DNA of 64,000 nt from Chroococcidiopsis sp. TS-821. GTDB taxonomy: Bacteria > Cyanobacteriota > Cyanobacteriia > Cyanobacteriales > Chroococcidiopsidaceae. Numbering within the stretch: the stretch's first letter is position 1; each line of letters opens with the position of its first letter. The translations under genes and the position numbers were made by a program. The notes beneath the pieces are model-generated. The model saw only the letters and a program-made list of their open reading frames with translations, did no database searches and had not been told where the DNA came from. The stretch covers positions 1,178,001 to 1,242,000 of the forward strand of contig NZ_MVDI01000001.1 of the NCBI RefSeq assembly GCF_002939305.1, given 5' to 3'. This document shows, one piece after another, positions 25,805 through 35,000 of this stretch.

Positions 25805-26401
25805 TTGCTCATAGTTATCGATAACTACGACAGCTTCACCTACAATTTAGTTCAGTATCTCGGAGAACTGGCAGTTGAATTTCCTGTAGCGGCAGAAATT
25901 CAAGTCTACCGTAACGACCAAATTACTTTAGAGCAAATTCGCCAGTTACAACCAGCAGGTATTGTTATTTCTCCAGGACCTGGACGTCCTGACGATGCTG
26001 GAATTTCCTTAGAGATTATTCGTCATCTAGGACCAGACTTACCGATTCTCGGCGTGTGCTTAGGACATCAAAGCATTGGTCAAGTTTTTGGCGGTAAGAT
26101 TGTTTCTGCACCAGAACTCATGCACGGTAAAACATCCAACGTTTCTCACACGGGTACTGGTATTTTTAAAGGACTAGAAAATCCCTTGACTGCGACTCGC
26201 TATCATAGTTTGGCGATCGATCCGCAAACCTGCCCAGACGTACTAGAAATTACGGCTTGGGTAGACGATGGCACAATTATGGGTGTAAGACACCGAAACT
26301 ATCCGCACATTGAAGGCGTCCAATTTCACCCAGAGAGTGTGCTGACAAATTCAGGAAAGCAGCTACTACGAAATTTCCTGGAACAACTGGAGAAAAGATG
26401 A
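25805..26401 (+). CDS. trpG: Anthranilate/para-aminobenzoate synthase glutamine amidotransferase
   Basis: The class I amidotransferase subunit makes ammonia from glutamine for anthranilate or aminobenzoate synthesis. The 198-residue protein has ISPGPGRPDDAG, the catalytic Cys in GVCLGHQSIGQVFGG (near residue 83), and the His-x-Glu of VQFHPESVLT near residue 175. The start is a TTG at 25805 with GAGG ten bases upstream, giving LIVIDNYDSFTYN, the usual first residues of TrpG/PabA. Cyanobacteria often use one subunit for both pathways, so the pabA function is equally possible. The stop overlaps the next gene. Confidence 0.92.
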   Translation: MLIVIDNYDSFTYNLVQYLGELAVEFPVAAEIQVYRNDQITLEQIRQLQPAGIVISPGPGRPDDAGISLEIIRHLGPDLPILGVCLGHQSIGQVFGGKIVSAPELMHGKTSNVSHTGTGIFKGLENPLTATRYHSLAIDPQTCPDVLEITAWVDDGTIMGVRHRNYPHIEGVQFHPESVLTNSGKQLLRNFLEQLEKR

Positions 26402-27168
26402 AACGGCGACAATTAATGCAATATGCTGGGGCGGGGTTGCTGACAACGGTAGCAACTACCCTAGGCAAACTTCAACCTGCTGTCGCACAAGCAGGTTCGT
26501 TATCAATTCAATGGTTAGGTCATACGTGCTTTCTCTTTGATGGAGGTGGAACCCGCGTTTTAGCGAATCCTTTTCGGACATTAGGTTGTACTGCAGGCTA
26601 TCGCCCTCCGAACGTTGCGGCGGATTTAGTGCTGATTAGCAGTCAGTTACTCGATGAAGGTGCCGTAGAATCAGTACCAGGAAATCCCCGCTTGATCTTC
26701 GAACCAGGCGTTTATGAGTTTAATAATATTCAATTCCAAGGAATTGCTACAGACCACGATCGCGTCGGTGGTAGGCGTTTTGGCACGAATGTCGTATGGC
26801 GCTGGACACAAGCAGGCATCAACATTCTGCACTTAGGAGGCGCGGCGGCACCTATTACAACTGAGCAAAAAATCTTAATGGGAACGCCTGATGTCGTCCT
26901 TGTTCCTGTTGGTGGCGGTCCTAAAGCTTATAATCCTCAAGAGGCAAGAACAGCAGTGCAAACACTCAATGCAAAACTTGTGATTCCAACACACTATCGT
27001 ACTCAAGCAGCAGACGAGGCAAGCTGCGATATCGTTGCGCTTGACGAATTTTTGGCAGTCATGGACGGAATGCCTGTCCGCCGCGCCAACTCTGACACAA
27101 TTACCTTAAGTGCAGCAGACCTACCGCAAAATGGCTCGGCGATTCAAGTCTTAAGTTATCGATTTTAG
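26398..27168 (+). CDS. MBL-fold protein lacking the HxHxDH metal motif, exported
   Basis: A 256-residue protein with the UlaG-like metallo-beta-lactamase fold. A signal-like N-terminus (MKRRQLMQYAGAGLLTTVAT) may use the twin-arginine or Sec route. IQWLGHTCFLFDGGG and ATDHDRVGG, GINILHLGG, VPVGGG and IPTHYRTQA follow the order of the family. Where active members have the metal ligands HxHxDH, this one has LISSQLLDEGA, and the later HLGD is HLGG. So two of the usual metal-binding elements are lost and catalysis of the ordinary type is doubtful. It overlaps trpG by ATGA, so the two are co-translated. Confidence 0.75.
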   Translation: MKRRQLMQYAGAGLLTTVATTLGKLQPAVAQAGSLSIQWLGHTCFLFDGGGTRVLANPFRTLGCTAGYRPPNVAADLVLISSQLLDEGAVESVPGNPRLIFEPGVYEFNNIQFQGIATDHDRVGGRRFGTNVVWRWTQAGINILHLGGAAAPITTEQKILMGTPDVVLVPVGGGPKAYNPQEARTAVQTLNAKLVIPTHYRTQAADEASCDIVALDEFLAVMDGMPVRRANSDTITLSAADLPQNGSAIQVLSYRF

Positions 27169-27180
27169 CGCTTGCCTAAC

Positions 27181-27211
27181 AACCACCTGGGCAGTATTGT
27201 TCGAGGTGGTT
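27181..27211 (+). terminator. Hairpin after the MBL-fold gene
   Basis: AACCACCT (27181-27188) and AGGTGGTT (27204-27211) form a perfect eight-pair stem with a 15-base loop, 12 bases after the stop codon. No run of T follows, so it may be a transcript-stabilising hairpin rather than an intrinsic terminator. Confidence 0.45.
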
Positions 27212-27329
27212 CGACGACAATCAAGTCAAAAAATCAGCCAGTGGGTAAAAATAGACATAACTTCAAAGGTAGTCGGCAAGAATATCCATTACCCCCTTAC
27301 CTATTACCTAACTTAACAATGTCACTTTG

Positions 27330-28661
27330 ATGCCCACGTACTTAACAGTAGCAATGCAAGCAGAATATCGCCAGCGTCGCGAACAGCTAATGACAAAAAT
27401 CGGCAACGGCACCGCCATTTTTCGCAGTGCGCCAACGGCAGTCATGCACAACGATGTGGAATATATTTACCGTCAGGATAGCGACTTTTTCTACCTAACA
27501 GGATTTAACGAACCCGAAGCCGTTGCCGTCTTAGCGCCACATCACCCAGAACATCGCTTTATCTTGTTTGTCCAGCCCAAAGAACGAGAAAAAGAAGTGT
27601 GGACAGGCTACCGCTGTGGCGTGGAAGGGGCAAAAGAACGCTATGGAGCAGACGAAGCGTATCCGATCGGCGAACTCGATGAAAAATTACCGCAGTATCT
27701 CGAAAAAGCTGACCGGATTTATTACCGCTTAGGACGCGATCGCGCGTTTAATGAAAAAATTCTGCATCACTGGCAACGCCTACTCGCAACGTATCCCAAA
27801 CGCGGTACAGGACCGATTGCCTTAGAAGATGTTGGCATACTGCTACACGCGATGCGACTCACAAAAAGTCCAGCTGAACTAGAATTGATGCGTAAAGCGG
27901 CGGAAATTTCCGTCGAAGCCCACAATCGGGCAATGGCGATCGCGCAACCAGGGCGTTACGAGTACGAAATTCAAGCCGAAATTGAACACGTCTTTCGCCG
28001 ACGCGGTGGTATGGGACCTGCGTACCCCTCAATTGTTGCCTCTGGTGCGAATGCGTGCGTGTTGCACTACATCGAGAACAACTGCCAAATGCAGGAAAAT
28101 CAACTGCTACTCATCGACGCTGGCTGTGCTTACGAGTACTACAACGGAGATATTACGCGGACATTCCCGATCAGCGGTAAGTTTACGCCAGAACAAAAAG
28201 CGTTGTATGAAATTGTCTTAGAAGCACAACAACAAGCGATCGCGCAAGTGAAACCAGGAAACCCCTACAATGCTTTGCACGATACTGCCGTGCGCGTCCT
28301 CACCGAAGGTTTAGTCGAACTGGGTATCCTCAAAGGTGAAATCGACAAACTCATCGAGGAAGAAAAATACAAACCCTTCTATATGCACCGCACAGGACAC
28401 TGGCTAGGGTTAGACGTTCACGATGTCGGCGTTTATCAACACGGCGATAATCCTCAAATTTTACAACCTGGGCAAGTTCTCACCGTTGAACCGGGGCTTT
28501 ATATCGTTCCCGACACCAAACCCGCCGAAGATCAACCCGAAATTGATCCCCGCTGGAGTGGAATTGGTATCAGGATTGAAGACGATGTATTAGTCACAGA
28601 AACTGGCAACGAAGTCTTAACCGCAGGTGTTCCTAAAGCAATTTCAGAATTGGAAAGGTAA
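27330..28661 (+). CDS. pepP: Xaa-Pro aminopeptidase (aminopeptidase P)
   Basis: A dinuclear metallopeptidase that removes the N-terminal residue before proline. The N-terminal domain (residues about 1-165) and the pita-bread catalytic domain are both present. Metal ligands are visible: Asp in LIDAGCAYEYYNGDITRTF (two Asp), His in HRTGHWLGLDVHD, Glu in VEPGLY and Glu in GIRIEDD. The length of about 443 residues is normal. I chose the ATG at 27330 rather than the TTG one codon upstream; an internal ATG at 27354 is also possible. Confidence 0.94.
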   Translation: MPTYLTVAMQAEYRQRREQLMTKIGNGTAIFRSAPTAVMHNDVEYIYRQDSDFFYLTGFNEPEAVAVLAPHHPEHRFILFVQPKEREKEVWTGYRCGVEGAKERYGADEAYPIGELDEKLPQYLEKADRIYYRLGRDRAFNEKILHHWQRLLATYPKRGTGPIALEDVGILLHAMRLTKSPAELELMRKAAEISVEAHNRAMAIAQPGRYEYEIQAEIEHVFRRRGGMGPAYPSIVASGANACVLHYIENNCQMQENQLLLIDAGCAYEYYNGDITRTFPISGKFTPEQKALYEIVLEAQQQAIAQVKPGNPYNALHDTAVRVLTEGLVELGILKGEIDKLIEEEKYKPFYMHRTGHWLGLDVHDVGVYQHGDNPQILQPGQVLTVEPGLYIVPDTKPAEDQPEIDPRWSGIGIRIEDDVLVTETGNEVLTAGVPKAISELER

Positions 28662-28734
28662 AAATGGTAATTGGTACGCGGATCAAAGAAGCGGTAGTAG
28701 GATCTCAAGTCTTTTGACGTCCAAATTTAAAGTG

Positions 28735-28815
28735 AGTCGGTTAAATAAATTTTAGGCTTGCATGATGTCCTAAATCTGGCAGGGACGGAAGTAGGGACAA
28801 GCTTCTCTTCAATTG
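28735..28815 (+). ncRNA. Candidate small structured RNA, possibly SRP (4.5S) RNA
   Basis: The gap between pepP and the pentapeptide gene holds a stretch that folds: GCTT (28756-28759) pairs with AAGC (28799-28802), and GTCC (28767-28770) pairs with GGAC (28795-28798). It encloses CAGG, a short arm, a GGAA tetraloop (28787-28790) and a closing arm, the order seen in domain IV of signal recognition particle RNA. The usual AGCA on the 3' side reads GGGA, which weakens the match. The RNA ends are guesses. Confidence 0.4.
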
Positions 28816-28827
28816 CTCTATTTTCCC

Positions 28828-28855
28828 TATTACCAGCTACCAATTACCAACCATT
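28828..28855. repeat. Degenerate TACCAGCTACCAATTACCAACC repeat
   Basis: Four overlapping copies of a TACCA unit at about seven-base spacing, from the same dispersed family as the repeat near 42237. Confidence 0.45.
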
Positions 28856-28894
28856 CAATCACATATATTTTTACCTACTAACTGAGCATCTCAA

Positions 28895-29572
28895 ATGGTA
28901 CTACTTCCACGACGACTACTTCAGACTGATTGGTTCTCACCAAAGCAAAACGTTATTTTAGTCGATACGCCAACTGCGGCTAACGAAATAGCTTTTATGC
29001 TAGGCGGCGACTGGGACGGATGTAATGGCGTTGTGTTAAAGAAATGTGACGAGGTAGCTGTCAACACTGCGGCTAGCCTCATTCAAGCACAGTGGTGTTA
29101 TGTAGGGGCAGCAGTAACATATTTTACCCGATTAACTGCTCGCGAGTTGCTACGACGCTATCAAGCAGGCGAGCGAAATTTCACCAACGCCAACTTAAGA
29201 GGAATTTCACTCAATTCTTACAACTTAAATGCCATCAATCTCAGTTGGGCAAAGCTAACAGGGGCTACACTGCAAGAAACAAGCCTAACTTATGCCGATT
29301 TGACTGCAGCTGACTTAACAACGGCTGATTTAAGTTTGGCAAACTTGAGTAGAACAACGCTAGCAATGAGTAACTTAGCGCGGGCAAACTTGTCGCAAGC
29401 AAACCTTGCTGGTGCTAATTTATATCGTGCTTGCTTAAGAGGTGTCGATCTTGCACAAGCAAACCTCACAGGTGCTAACTTAACCTTAGCCGACCTCACA
29501 GGCGCAAACCTAAATGAAGCTAAGCTAACTCACGCCAACTTAACAGGAGCAAAGATACAGCTAGATATATAG
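28895..29572 (+). CDS. Pentapeptide-repeat protein
   Basis: A 225-residue protein. Residues 1-95 are a non-repeat domain (LVDTPTAANEIAFML, WCYVGAAVTYFTRLTARELL). Residues about 97-222 are about 25 A(N/D)LxX pentapeptides, predicted to form a right-handed square beta-helix. The last three residues break the pattern. The cellular role is unknown. It is not linked in an operon with the other pentapeptide gene of this window; the convergent radical SAM gene follows. Confidence 0.88.
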   Translation: MVLLPRRLLQTDWFSPKQNVILVDTPTAANEIAFMLGGDWDGCNGVVLKKCDEVAVNTAASLIQAQWCYVGAAVTYFTRLTARELLRRYQAGERNFTNANLRGISLNSYNLNAINLSWAKLTGATLQETSLTYADLTAADLTTADLSLANLSRTTLAMSNLARANLSQANLAGANLYRACLRGVDLAQANLTGANLTLADLTGANLNEAKLTHANLTGAKIQLDI

Positions 29573-29624
29573 TAGCGGTCAAAGTTTTTGATAGTAGGGA
29601 CATAGGGGAAACTTTGTAGTTCTT

Positions 29625-31268
29625 TCAACACTCCACCAACTGAGCCTCTTGACCTACAGCATTCATCTCAGCTTCAGCCGCCGCTAGATGCTTCAACAAA
29701 GTTGCCTGTGTAAGCGAGCCTTGAATGTGACTCCAAGGTAAAACCCGATCGCGCGACCAATCGCTATACACGTAAAAATCCAAATCAGGAATCTGCCCGC
29801 GTAATGCTTTAAATGCCCGTCGGTAACTTCCCAGCGAGTCACCATAGTGCCGCGTCAACTCTAATAGTTGTGATAAACGGCGATCGCCCCGCGATATCAA
29901 AGCCTGAATCACCGACCAATTGTAACTTTCTGGTCGAAAATCAATTCCTTGGGGCTTAAGTTGCTTTTGCAAAAACTGCAATCGCTTCTCAGCTTGGCGG
30001 TTGACTCCATACCACTGAAACGGCGTATGCGCTTTCGGAACAAACGTACTGCATCCCAACGTTAACCGCAATCCTGGGGCAGCTTTTTTCAGCGATTTCA
30101 TCATCGTGACAGTTTGTTCGAGATCGGTCATTTCTTCGCCAGGAACTCCCACCATCCCGTAAAGTTTTAAACCACTTAACCCTCCAGCTTTGGCATTAAC
30201 CGCAGCTTGAATAATTGCATCATTATCGAGTTTTTTATTGATAATCCGCCGCAAGCGTTCTGAACCACTTTCGACCGCGATGGTCAGCGATCGCGTGTCA
30301 CGTTTTGCTAACAATTGCGCCAGTTTTTCCGTTACGGTATTTGTGCGCACCGAAGCGATACTTAAACGGATATGGTCGTATTCTGGCTTACTCAAGTACT
30401 CTAACAAAGCATCAAACTCTGGGTGCTGAGTTACCGACGCGCCTAATAAACCAATGCGATCCGTAACAGCTAAACCGCGTTCAATCGCTGGAATCAACGA
30501 CCCCTCAACACTCGCTGTCCGAAACGGAAGTGTCAAGTAACTTGCCAAGCAAAAGCGGCACATTTCGGGACAACTGCGTACCACCTCCACCATGTAGATA
30601 TTTTCCCACGCGGCTTTTTCCGTGACTACCGTCGATGCAGATAACGTATTACCGCGATAAGTTTGCTTTTCGACAACGCTGGGAATTGCTGCTAGTGGTT
30701 CAATTGACTGAATTTCGCCTGTAAGATCTTGATAAGTTACTGCGTACAAACTAGGGATATAAACCCCTGGAACTTGTGCCAAATGTTGTAACTGAGTTGG
30801 GCGATCGCAATTGCGCACTTCTTTATAAGCAGCAATAAAATTTCCTAGTAAATTTTCCCCATCGCCAAGCAAAATAACATCAAAAAAATCTGCAAAAGGT
30901 TCTGGGTTTGCTGTTAATACTGAACCACCGCCAAACACTAGGGGATCGCTGTTGCGACGTACATTTGCCCGAATCGGAATTTCTAAAGATTCAAGTAAAT
31001 TGAGAATGTTAACGTAATCAAGTTCCCAAGACACGGAAAAACCAAGTAACTCAGGATCGCGTGGTAATTGTTCGTGAATATCGGTAAACAAACGGCTTAC
31101 CTGCACATCTGACCGCATTGCTAAAGTTGCCCACACGACTTGATAGCCTAAGCTAGTGATTCCCACGCTGTATTCATTAGGAAAAGCAAAAATCGTACGA
31201 ATCGCGTTACTATCTGGAGTTGCTGGATTAAATAAAAGGCGTTCGTTGGCAAACAAGGAGGCAGTCAC
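29625..31268 (-). CDS. B12-binding-domain radical SAM protein
   Basis: A 547-residue radical SAM enzyme. The N-terminal part (residues about 20-150) has a cobalamin-binding-like Rossmann region (GFSVSWELDYVNILNLL, LVFGGGSV, LGDGENLLGNF). The radical SAM core starts near residue 235 with the cluster motif CPEMCRFC (C-x3-C-x2-C), followed by TIAVESGSERL and GVPGEEMTDL. It belongs to the group annotated as TIGR03960-like B12-binding radical SAM proteins. The reaction is unknown. There is no visible partner gene; the SemiSWEET gene is 28 bases upstream on the same strand. Confidence 0.88.
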   Translation of the reverse strand: MTASLFANERLLFNPATPDSNAIRTIFAFPNEYSVGITSLGYQVVWATLAMRSDVQVSRLFTDIHEQLPRDPELLGFSVSWELDYVNILNLLESLEIPIRANVRRNSDPLVFGGGSVLTANPEPFADFFDVILLGDGENLLGNFIAAYKEVRNCDRPTQLQHLAQVPGVYIPSLYAVTYQDLTGEIQSIEPLAAIPSVVEKQTYRGNTLSASTVVTEKAAWENIYMVEVVRSCPEMCRFCLASYLTLPFRTASVEGSLIPAIERGLAVTDRIGLLGASVTQHPEFDALLEYLSKPEYDHIRLSIASVRTNTVTEKLAQLLAKRDTRSLTIAVESGSERLRRIINKKLDNDAIIQAAVNAKAGGLSGLKLYGMVGVPGEEMTDLEQTVTMMKSLKKAAPGLRLTLGCSTFVPKAHTPFQWYGVNRQAEKRLQFLQKQLKPQGIDFRPESYNWSVIQALISRGDRRLSQLLELTRHYGDSLGSYRRAFKALRGQIPDLDFYVYSDWSRDRVLPWSHIQGSLTQATLLKHLAAAEAEMNAVGQEAQLVEC

Positions 31269-31296
31269 AGGCTTTAATTAGCTTTTAGCTATTGAG

Positions 31297-31551
31297 TTAT
31301 CTATATCTTATTTTAAGCCCTAGAATTATTAAGTTAAAAATGAGCGTAATTAAGTTAGCAAGAATAATCGGTAATGCTTGCAGATACATTCCATAAATTA
31401 ACCACAAAAATACGCCAGTAGAAAATATCATTAACATCCCTAAAGAAACGTCTTTAGCTGATTTAGAACGCCAAGTTTTAAATAATTGTGGTAAAAAGGC
31501 AATCGTCGTTAATGTTCCGGCTATTAGTCCTAAAATTGTGACAGAATCCAT
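31297..31551 (-). CDS. SemiSWEET sugar transporter
   Basis: An 84-residue protein with three hydrophobic segments, which is one half of a eukaryotic SWEET unit. The PQ-loop motif is FLPQLFKTW (residues about 19-27), followed by the family-typical SKSAKDVS and the second helix with a Trp in FLWLIYGMY. SemiSWEETs dimerise in the inner membrane and move sugars down a gradient. Specificity cannot be predicted. The start codon is the ATG at 31551. Confidence 0.88.
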   Translation of the reverse strand: MDSVTILGLIAGTLTTIAFLPQLFKTWRSKSAKDVSLGMLMIFSTGVFLWLIYGMYLQALPIILANLITLIFNLIILGLKIRYR

Positions 31552-31691
31552 TTAATTTGTAGATGTTACGAACAAAAACTCCAGGCACCGAAAACGCAAA
31601 GATTAGAAATAAGAATGTCAGTGAGATTTTTTGTTATGAAGTTAGGCAATGTCAGCTTTCTAGAAAATAAAACAACAAAATCTTCTGCCTT

Positions 31692-32606
31692 CTACCTTCT
31701 GCCTTTTTTTATAAATTCTCGTTCTATTTCTTGAAGCGCTTGACGTAGATCTTCTGAGTGAAGCCAACCAACAAAGCCACTGTAGAGACACTTACCATCA
31801 GGACAACTGACAAAGACATGATCTATTCCTAACAAGTTTTTCCACGTGCAAATAGAAATACCATTCTCTAAAGTAAAGCAAACTTGCGCTTTGCTAAAGT
31901 CGCGATGATGCGCATCCGTGATTCCAGAAACGAGTTGCAAACGCTGAATCAGTAAGTCAGTTAGTTCAGGTTCGGAAATATCGCTTAGTGTTTTCTCGCT
32001 AGCCCAAAAATCTTGAATGACAGTTGCAACATCCGAGTGATGGCGCATAATTGCGTGCGATAAGCCAGGAAGTAAGACAAACTGGGCATTACGAAATTTT
32101 GTTGAACCTATCGGAATTGTGCCATCGCTACCATTGTCAAAATCTCCAGCAATGACTAACGTGGGGATCGCGAGAGCGATCGCTTCGGCAATTTTGCGGC
32201 GATTTTTGCCTAGGTCGCGTGCAATACCTACTCCCAAACTCAGAGGATCGAGTAATCTTGCTAAGTCTGCACCTCCGACAGGTGACGCAACCAACACTAA
32301 TGATTCTACTCTTGACCACCATTCGGGATGACGGTTGAGAACTTCAAGCCAAATTAATCCTCCCATCGAGTGACCAATAATGCGGATTGGTACGTCTGGA
32401 TAGCGCGAGTTTGTTTCAATCGCGATTGCTTCGACTGCTGCAATTAAAGGGTCAATTTGCAACCAAGTATTGATAAAGCCCAAGCTTGGGGCGACAACAA
32501 GTGTTTTCGGAGTTGCCAGACGATTTGCTAATGATGCGATCGCGCTACCTGTGTCCGCCCATCCATGCTGCGCATAAAGAATAAAATCTGGTTTATCAAT
32601 TGGCAT
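31692..32606 (-). CDS. Alpha/beta hydrolase (lipase/esterase-like)
   Basis: A 304-residue alpha/beta hydrolase. The nucleophile elbow is GHSMGG (Ser near residue 80), HGW near residue 11 is the oxyanion loop, and Asp and His candidates follow in VIAGDFDNGSDGTIP and LPGLSHAIMRH. The C-terminal 100 residues (VCFTLENGISICTWKNLLG) form an added region not typical of simple esterases. I start at the ATG at 32606 instead of the TTG at 32615. The substrate is unknown; the gene stands alone. Confidence 0.82.
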   Translation of the reverse strand: MPIDKPDFILYAQHGWADTGSAIASLANRLATPKTLVVAPSLGFINTWLQIDPLIAAVEAIAIETNSRYPDVPIRIIGHSMGGLIWLEVLNRHPEWWSRVESLVLVASPVGGADLARLLDPLSLGVGIARDLGKNRRKIAEAIALAIPTLVIAGDFDNGSDGTIPIGSTKFRNAQFVLLPGLSHAIMRHHSDVATVIQDFWASEKTLSDISEPELTDLLIQRLQLVSGITDAHHRDFSKAQVCFTLENGISICTWKNLLGIDHVFVSCPDGKCLYSGFVGWLHSEDLRQALQEIEREFIKKGRR

Positions 32607-32726
32607 CGCGTACAAAATAAAGTTATCTGCCCAGTGCTATCTTAGCGGTGTTTAATCTAGTTTTACTTTTCAATCTCTTTCGTATTTACCCAACCTTGAT
32701 ATAGGAATTAGCTCTTCTGCGAGTAA

Positions 32727-33205
32727 TCACTGATCCAAATTATCTATCAAATCATTGATGTGGTGGAGAATTTGACTATCTACTGATAGCGAAACTAGAA
32801 GATCTTGCCAATCAATTTCAAAAAATTTGGTAATTTTTTACACAGAGATTTACCAAATTGCACTAAGCGTTTTTCTTTTGGATGAGGTTGATAATTAACT
32901 GCAAAAATAATATCAAAATAACTTGCAACTAATGCGGCTATACGATGGTTAATACTTACAAAATCACTGGGGCTTATTGCTGATTCTATCTGATGCATAT
33001 AAGCTGAGATATGCTGGCGGAGAATTGGAGAATTTTTAGCAACGATCGCGCGTCTCAATGTATAGTTGCGAAGTTTGGTTTTGTAAATGTCTATACCAAC
33101 CATCGCGATCGTATAAAAGATGCGACGGTAAACATTCCACCACAGACACGTGGAATAGCCAACAGATGCTTGGTGCTTGACTAAGACCTCTGATTTATTT
33201 AGTGG
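32727..33205 (-). pseudogene. Frameshifted gene remnant, possibly nucleotidyltransferase/DUF4037-like
   Basis: A coding signal on the minus strand runs from 33205 to 32727 but has no start codon and one frame break. The upstream frame reads VGYSTCLWWNVYRR, then MVGIDIYKTKLRNYTLRRA, ASYFDIIFAVNYQPHPKEKR, LCKKLPNF. At a run of six T at 32820-32825 the frame shifts; the other frame continues as FEIDWQDLLVSLSVDSQILH and ends at a stop at 32727. Adding one T would join them. The YFDIIFAVNYQPHPKEKRL segment recalls the C-terminal half of nucleotidyltransferase-like DUF4037 proteins; that assignment is weak. The N-terminus is missing. Confidence 0.6.
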
Positions 33206-33225
33206 TTAGTGACTAGTTGTACCAT
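33199..33225. repeat. Degenerate AGTGGTTAGTGACTAGTTG repeat
   Basis: Reverse-orientation copy of the dispersed CTAG/ACCA repeat, next to the 5' end of the gene remnant. Confidence 0.4.
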
Positions 33226-33437
33226 TACTCTGACTAAGAACTACAATTAATTTCTCCTCTGCTCCTGAAGTTGTATATTTGTAGAAACTTAAAGGCAAAG
33301 GGTATTACTATTCACCCTTCACCTTAACTGACCATTTTTGTTAATGCTCGTCAACCGAATTTGACATAGGTTCAAGCAATCAAGCTATTCAACTATGTCA
33401 GGGCAATACAATATTTCATAAATTGTTAACTGACAAA

Positions 33438-34532
33438 CTAATGAGTTAACACCTTACATTGTCCTTGATGCCGTAATAGATGATCGCACAATACCAAAGC
33501 TACCATAGCTTCTACCATAGGTACAGCACGGGGTAGCACACAGGGATCGTGTCTTCCTTTAGCGGCTAATAGCGTTTCTTCGCCTTCACGGGTGACTGTA
33601 CGCTGTTCCTTGCGAATTGTCGCCGTTGGTTTAAACGCTACTCGCAAAATAATATTTTCTCCATTAGAAATTCCTCCCTGAATCCCTCCTGAACGATTTG
33701 TTCGAGTACGCACTTCGCCGCGTTCGTCGGTGTAAAATTCATCATTGTGTTCGCTACCTGTGAGTAACGTACCAGCAAAACCCGAACCGATTTCAAAACC
33801 TTTAGAAGCAGGTAAAGACATCACGCCTTTGGCAAGATCGGCTTCTAGTTTGTCAAATACAGGTTCTCCTAAACCTTTGGGGACGTTTCGCGCTACGCAT
33901 TCCACAACTCCACCGATTGAATCTCCCTGACGCCCAATTTGTTCGATGTATTCAATCATGCGTTCAGCGCATTCACCATCAGGACAGCGGACAATATTAC
34001 TTTCAACTTGTGCAGTTGTCACCGTATTGGGATCGATAACTCCTTCTAAATCTTTGATACGTTTGACGTAACCAACAATTTCGACACCAGCTACCGCAAA
34101 CAGAATTTTTTTAGCGATCGCACCCGCGGCTACTCTCCCAATCGTTTCGCGAGCAGAAGATCGACCACCACCTTGCCAGTTACGAATACCGTATTTCGCA
34201 TCATAAGTCGCATCCGCGTGTGATGGACGGTACTTTTGCGCCATTTCATCGTAATCTTGCGGGCGAGTGTCTTTGTTGCGTACCAAAATTGCGATCGGCG
34301 TTCCCAAGGTTTTGCCTTCAAATACTCCCGATAGAATTTCGCACGTATCTGCTTCTTTGCGCGGTGTGGTAATTTTGCTTTGACCTGGGCGTCTGCGGTC
34401 GAGTTCTTGCTGAATTTCTGCGGCGGAAATTTCTAGGCGCGGCGGACAACCATCAATCACTACCCCAACGCCACCTCCGTGAGATTCGCCAAAGGTTGTT
34501 ACCCGAAATAATCGTCCAAAAGTATTACCCAT
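33438..34532 (-). CDS. aroC: Chorismate synthase
   Basis: AroC converts 5-enolpyruvylshikimate 3-phosphate to chorismate using reduced FMN, the last common step of aromatic amino acid synthesis. The 364-residue length is normal. Signatures are [16 protein letters not shown] at the N-terminus, the [19 protein letters not shown] segment near residue 130 and [15 protein letters not shown] near residue 290. The gene is monocistronic, with about 470 bases before the divergent ftsQ. Confidence 0.97.
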   Translation of the reverse strand: MGNTFGRLFRVTTFGESHGGGVGVVIDGCPPRLEISAAEIQQELDRRRPGQSKITTPRKEADTCEILSGVFEGKTLGTPIAILVRNKDTRPQDYDEMAQKYRPSHADATYDAKYGIRNWQGGGRSSARETIGRVAAGAIAKKILFAVAGVEIVGYVKRIKDLEGVIDPNTVTTAQVESNIVRCPDGECAERMIEYIEQIGRQGDSIGGVVECVARNVPKGLGEPVFDKLEADLAKGVMSLPASKGFEIGSGFAGTLLTGSEHNDEFYTDERGEVRTRTNRSGGIQGGISNGENIILRVAFKPTATIRKEQRTVTREGEETLLAAKGRHDPCVLPRAVPMVEAMVALVLCDHLLRHQGQCKVLTH

Positions 34533-35000
34533 AGTGTTGGGGTGAATGATATTTTTACCAAACTTACCAAACTTAAAGATATCAAGATTTTACTGTTTAG
34601 TTTGGGAGTCTTGCTGCTTAGGTATGAGAAGGTTTACGCGTTCCTCTAGATATGCATGGAAGCCTTAGTAGCTTTTGCGCCTTCTTAACTTGGTGAGGAC
34701 AACAGCATAGACATTCATGCTGAATACCGCAAAATTACTGAAAAATCAGCAGATTGCAATTGAAATTCAGTGATTTTACTGTAGACACTCTATGACAATT
34801 TCCACAAAAGTGATACTCACGACGCAGTAATCATGCTAAAAGCATCATCAACGTTAGTAAATACTGAAAGTCTTTTTGTACGGTGCATTAGTTTTGTTGT
34901 GGACTTTGCATAGCTTCAAGCAAGATCTAAAATATCCAGAACGGTATGCAAAGGTTGAAACATCAATTATCTTTTGTAGAACTGCTAGTAGTGAGGTAGG
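34533..35000. other. Intergenic region between divergent aroC and ftsQ
   Basis: These 468 bases carry the promoters of aroC and ftsQ. I see no ORF of coding character, no tRNA and no strong hairpin. GAGGTAGG directly before 35001 gives ftsQ a weak ribosome site. Confidence 0.45.
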
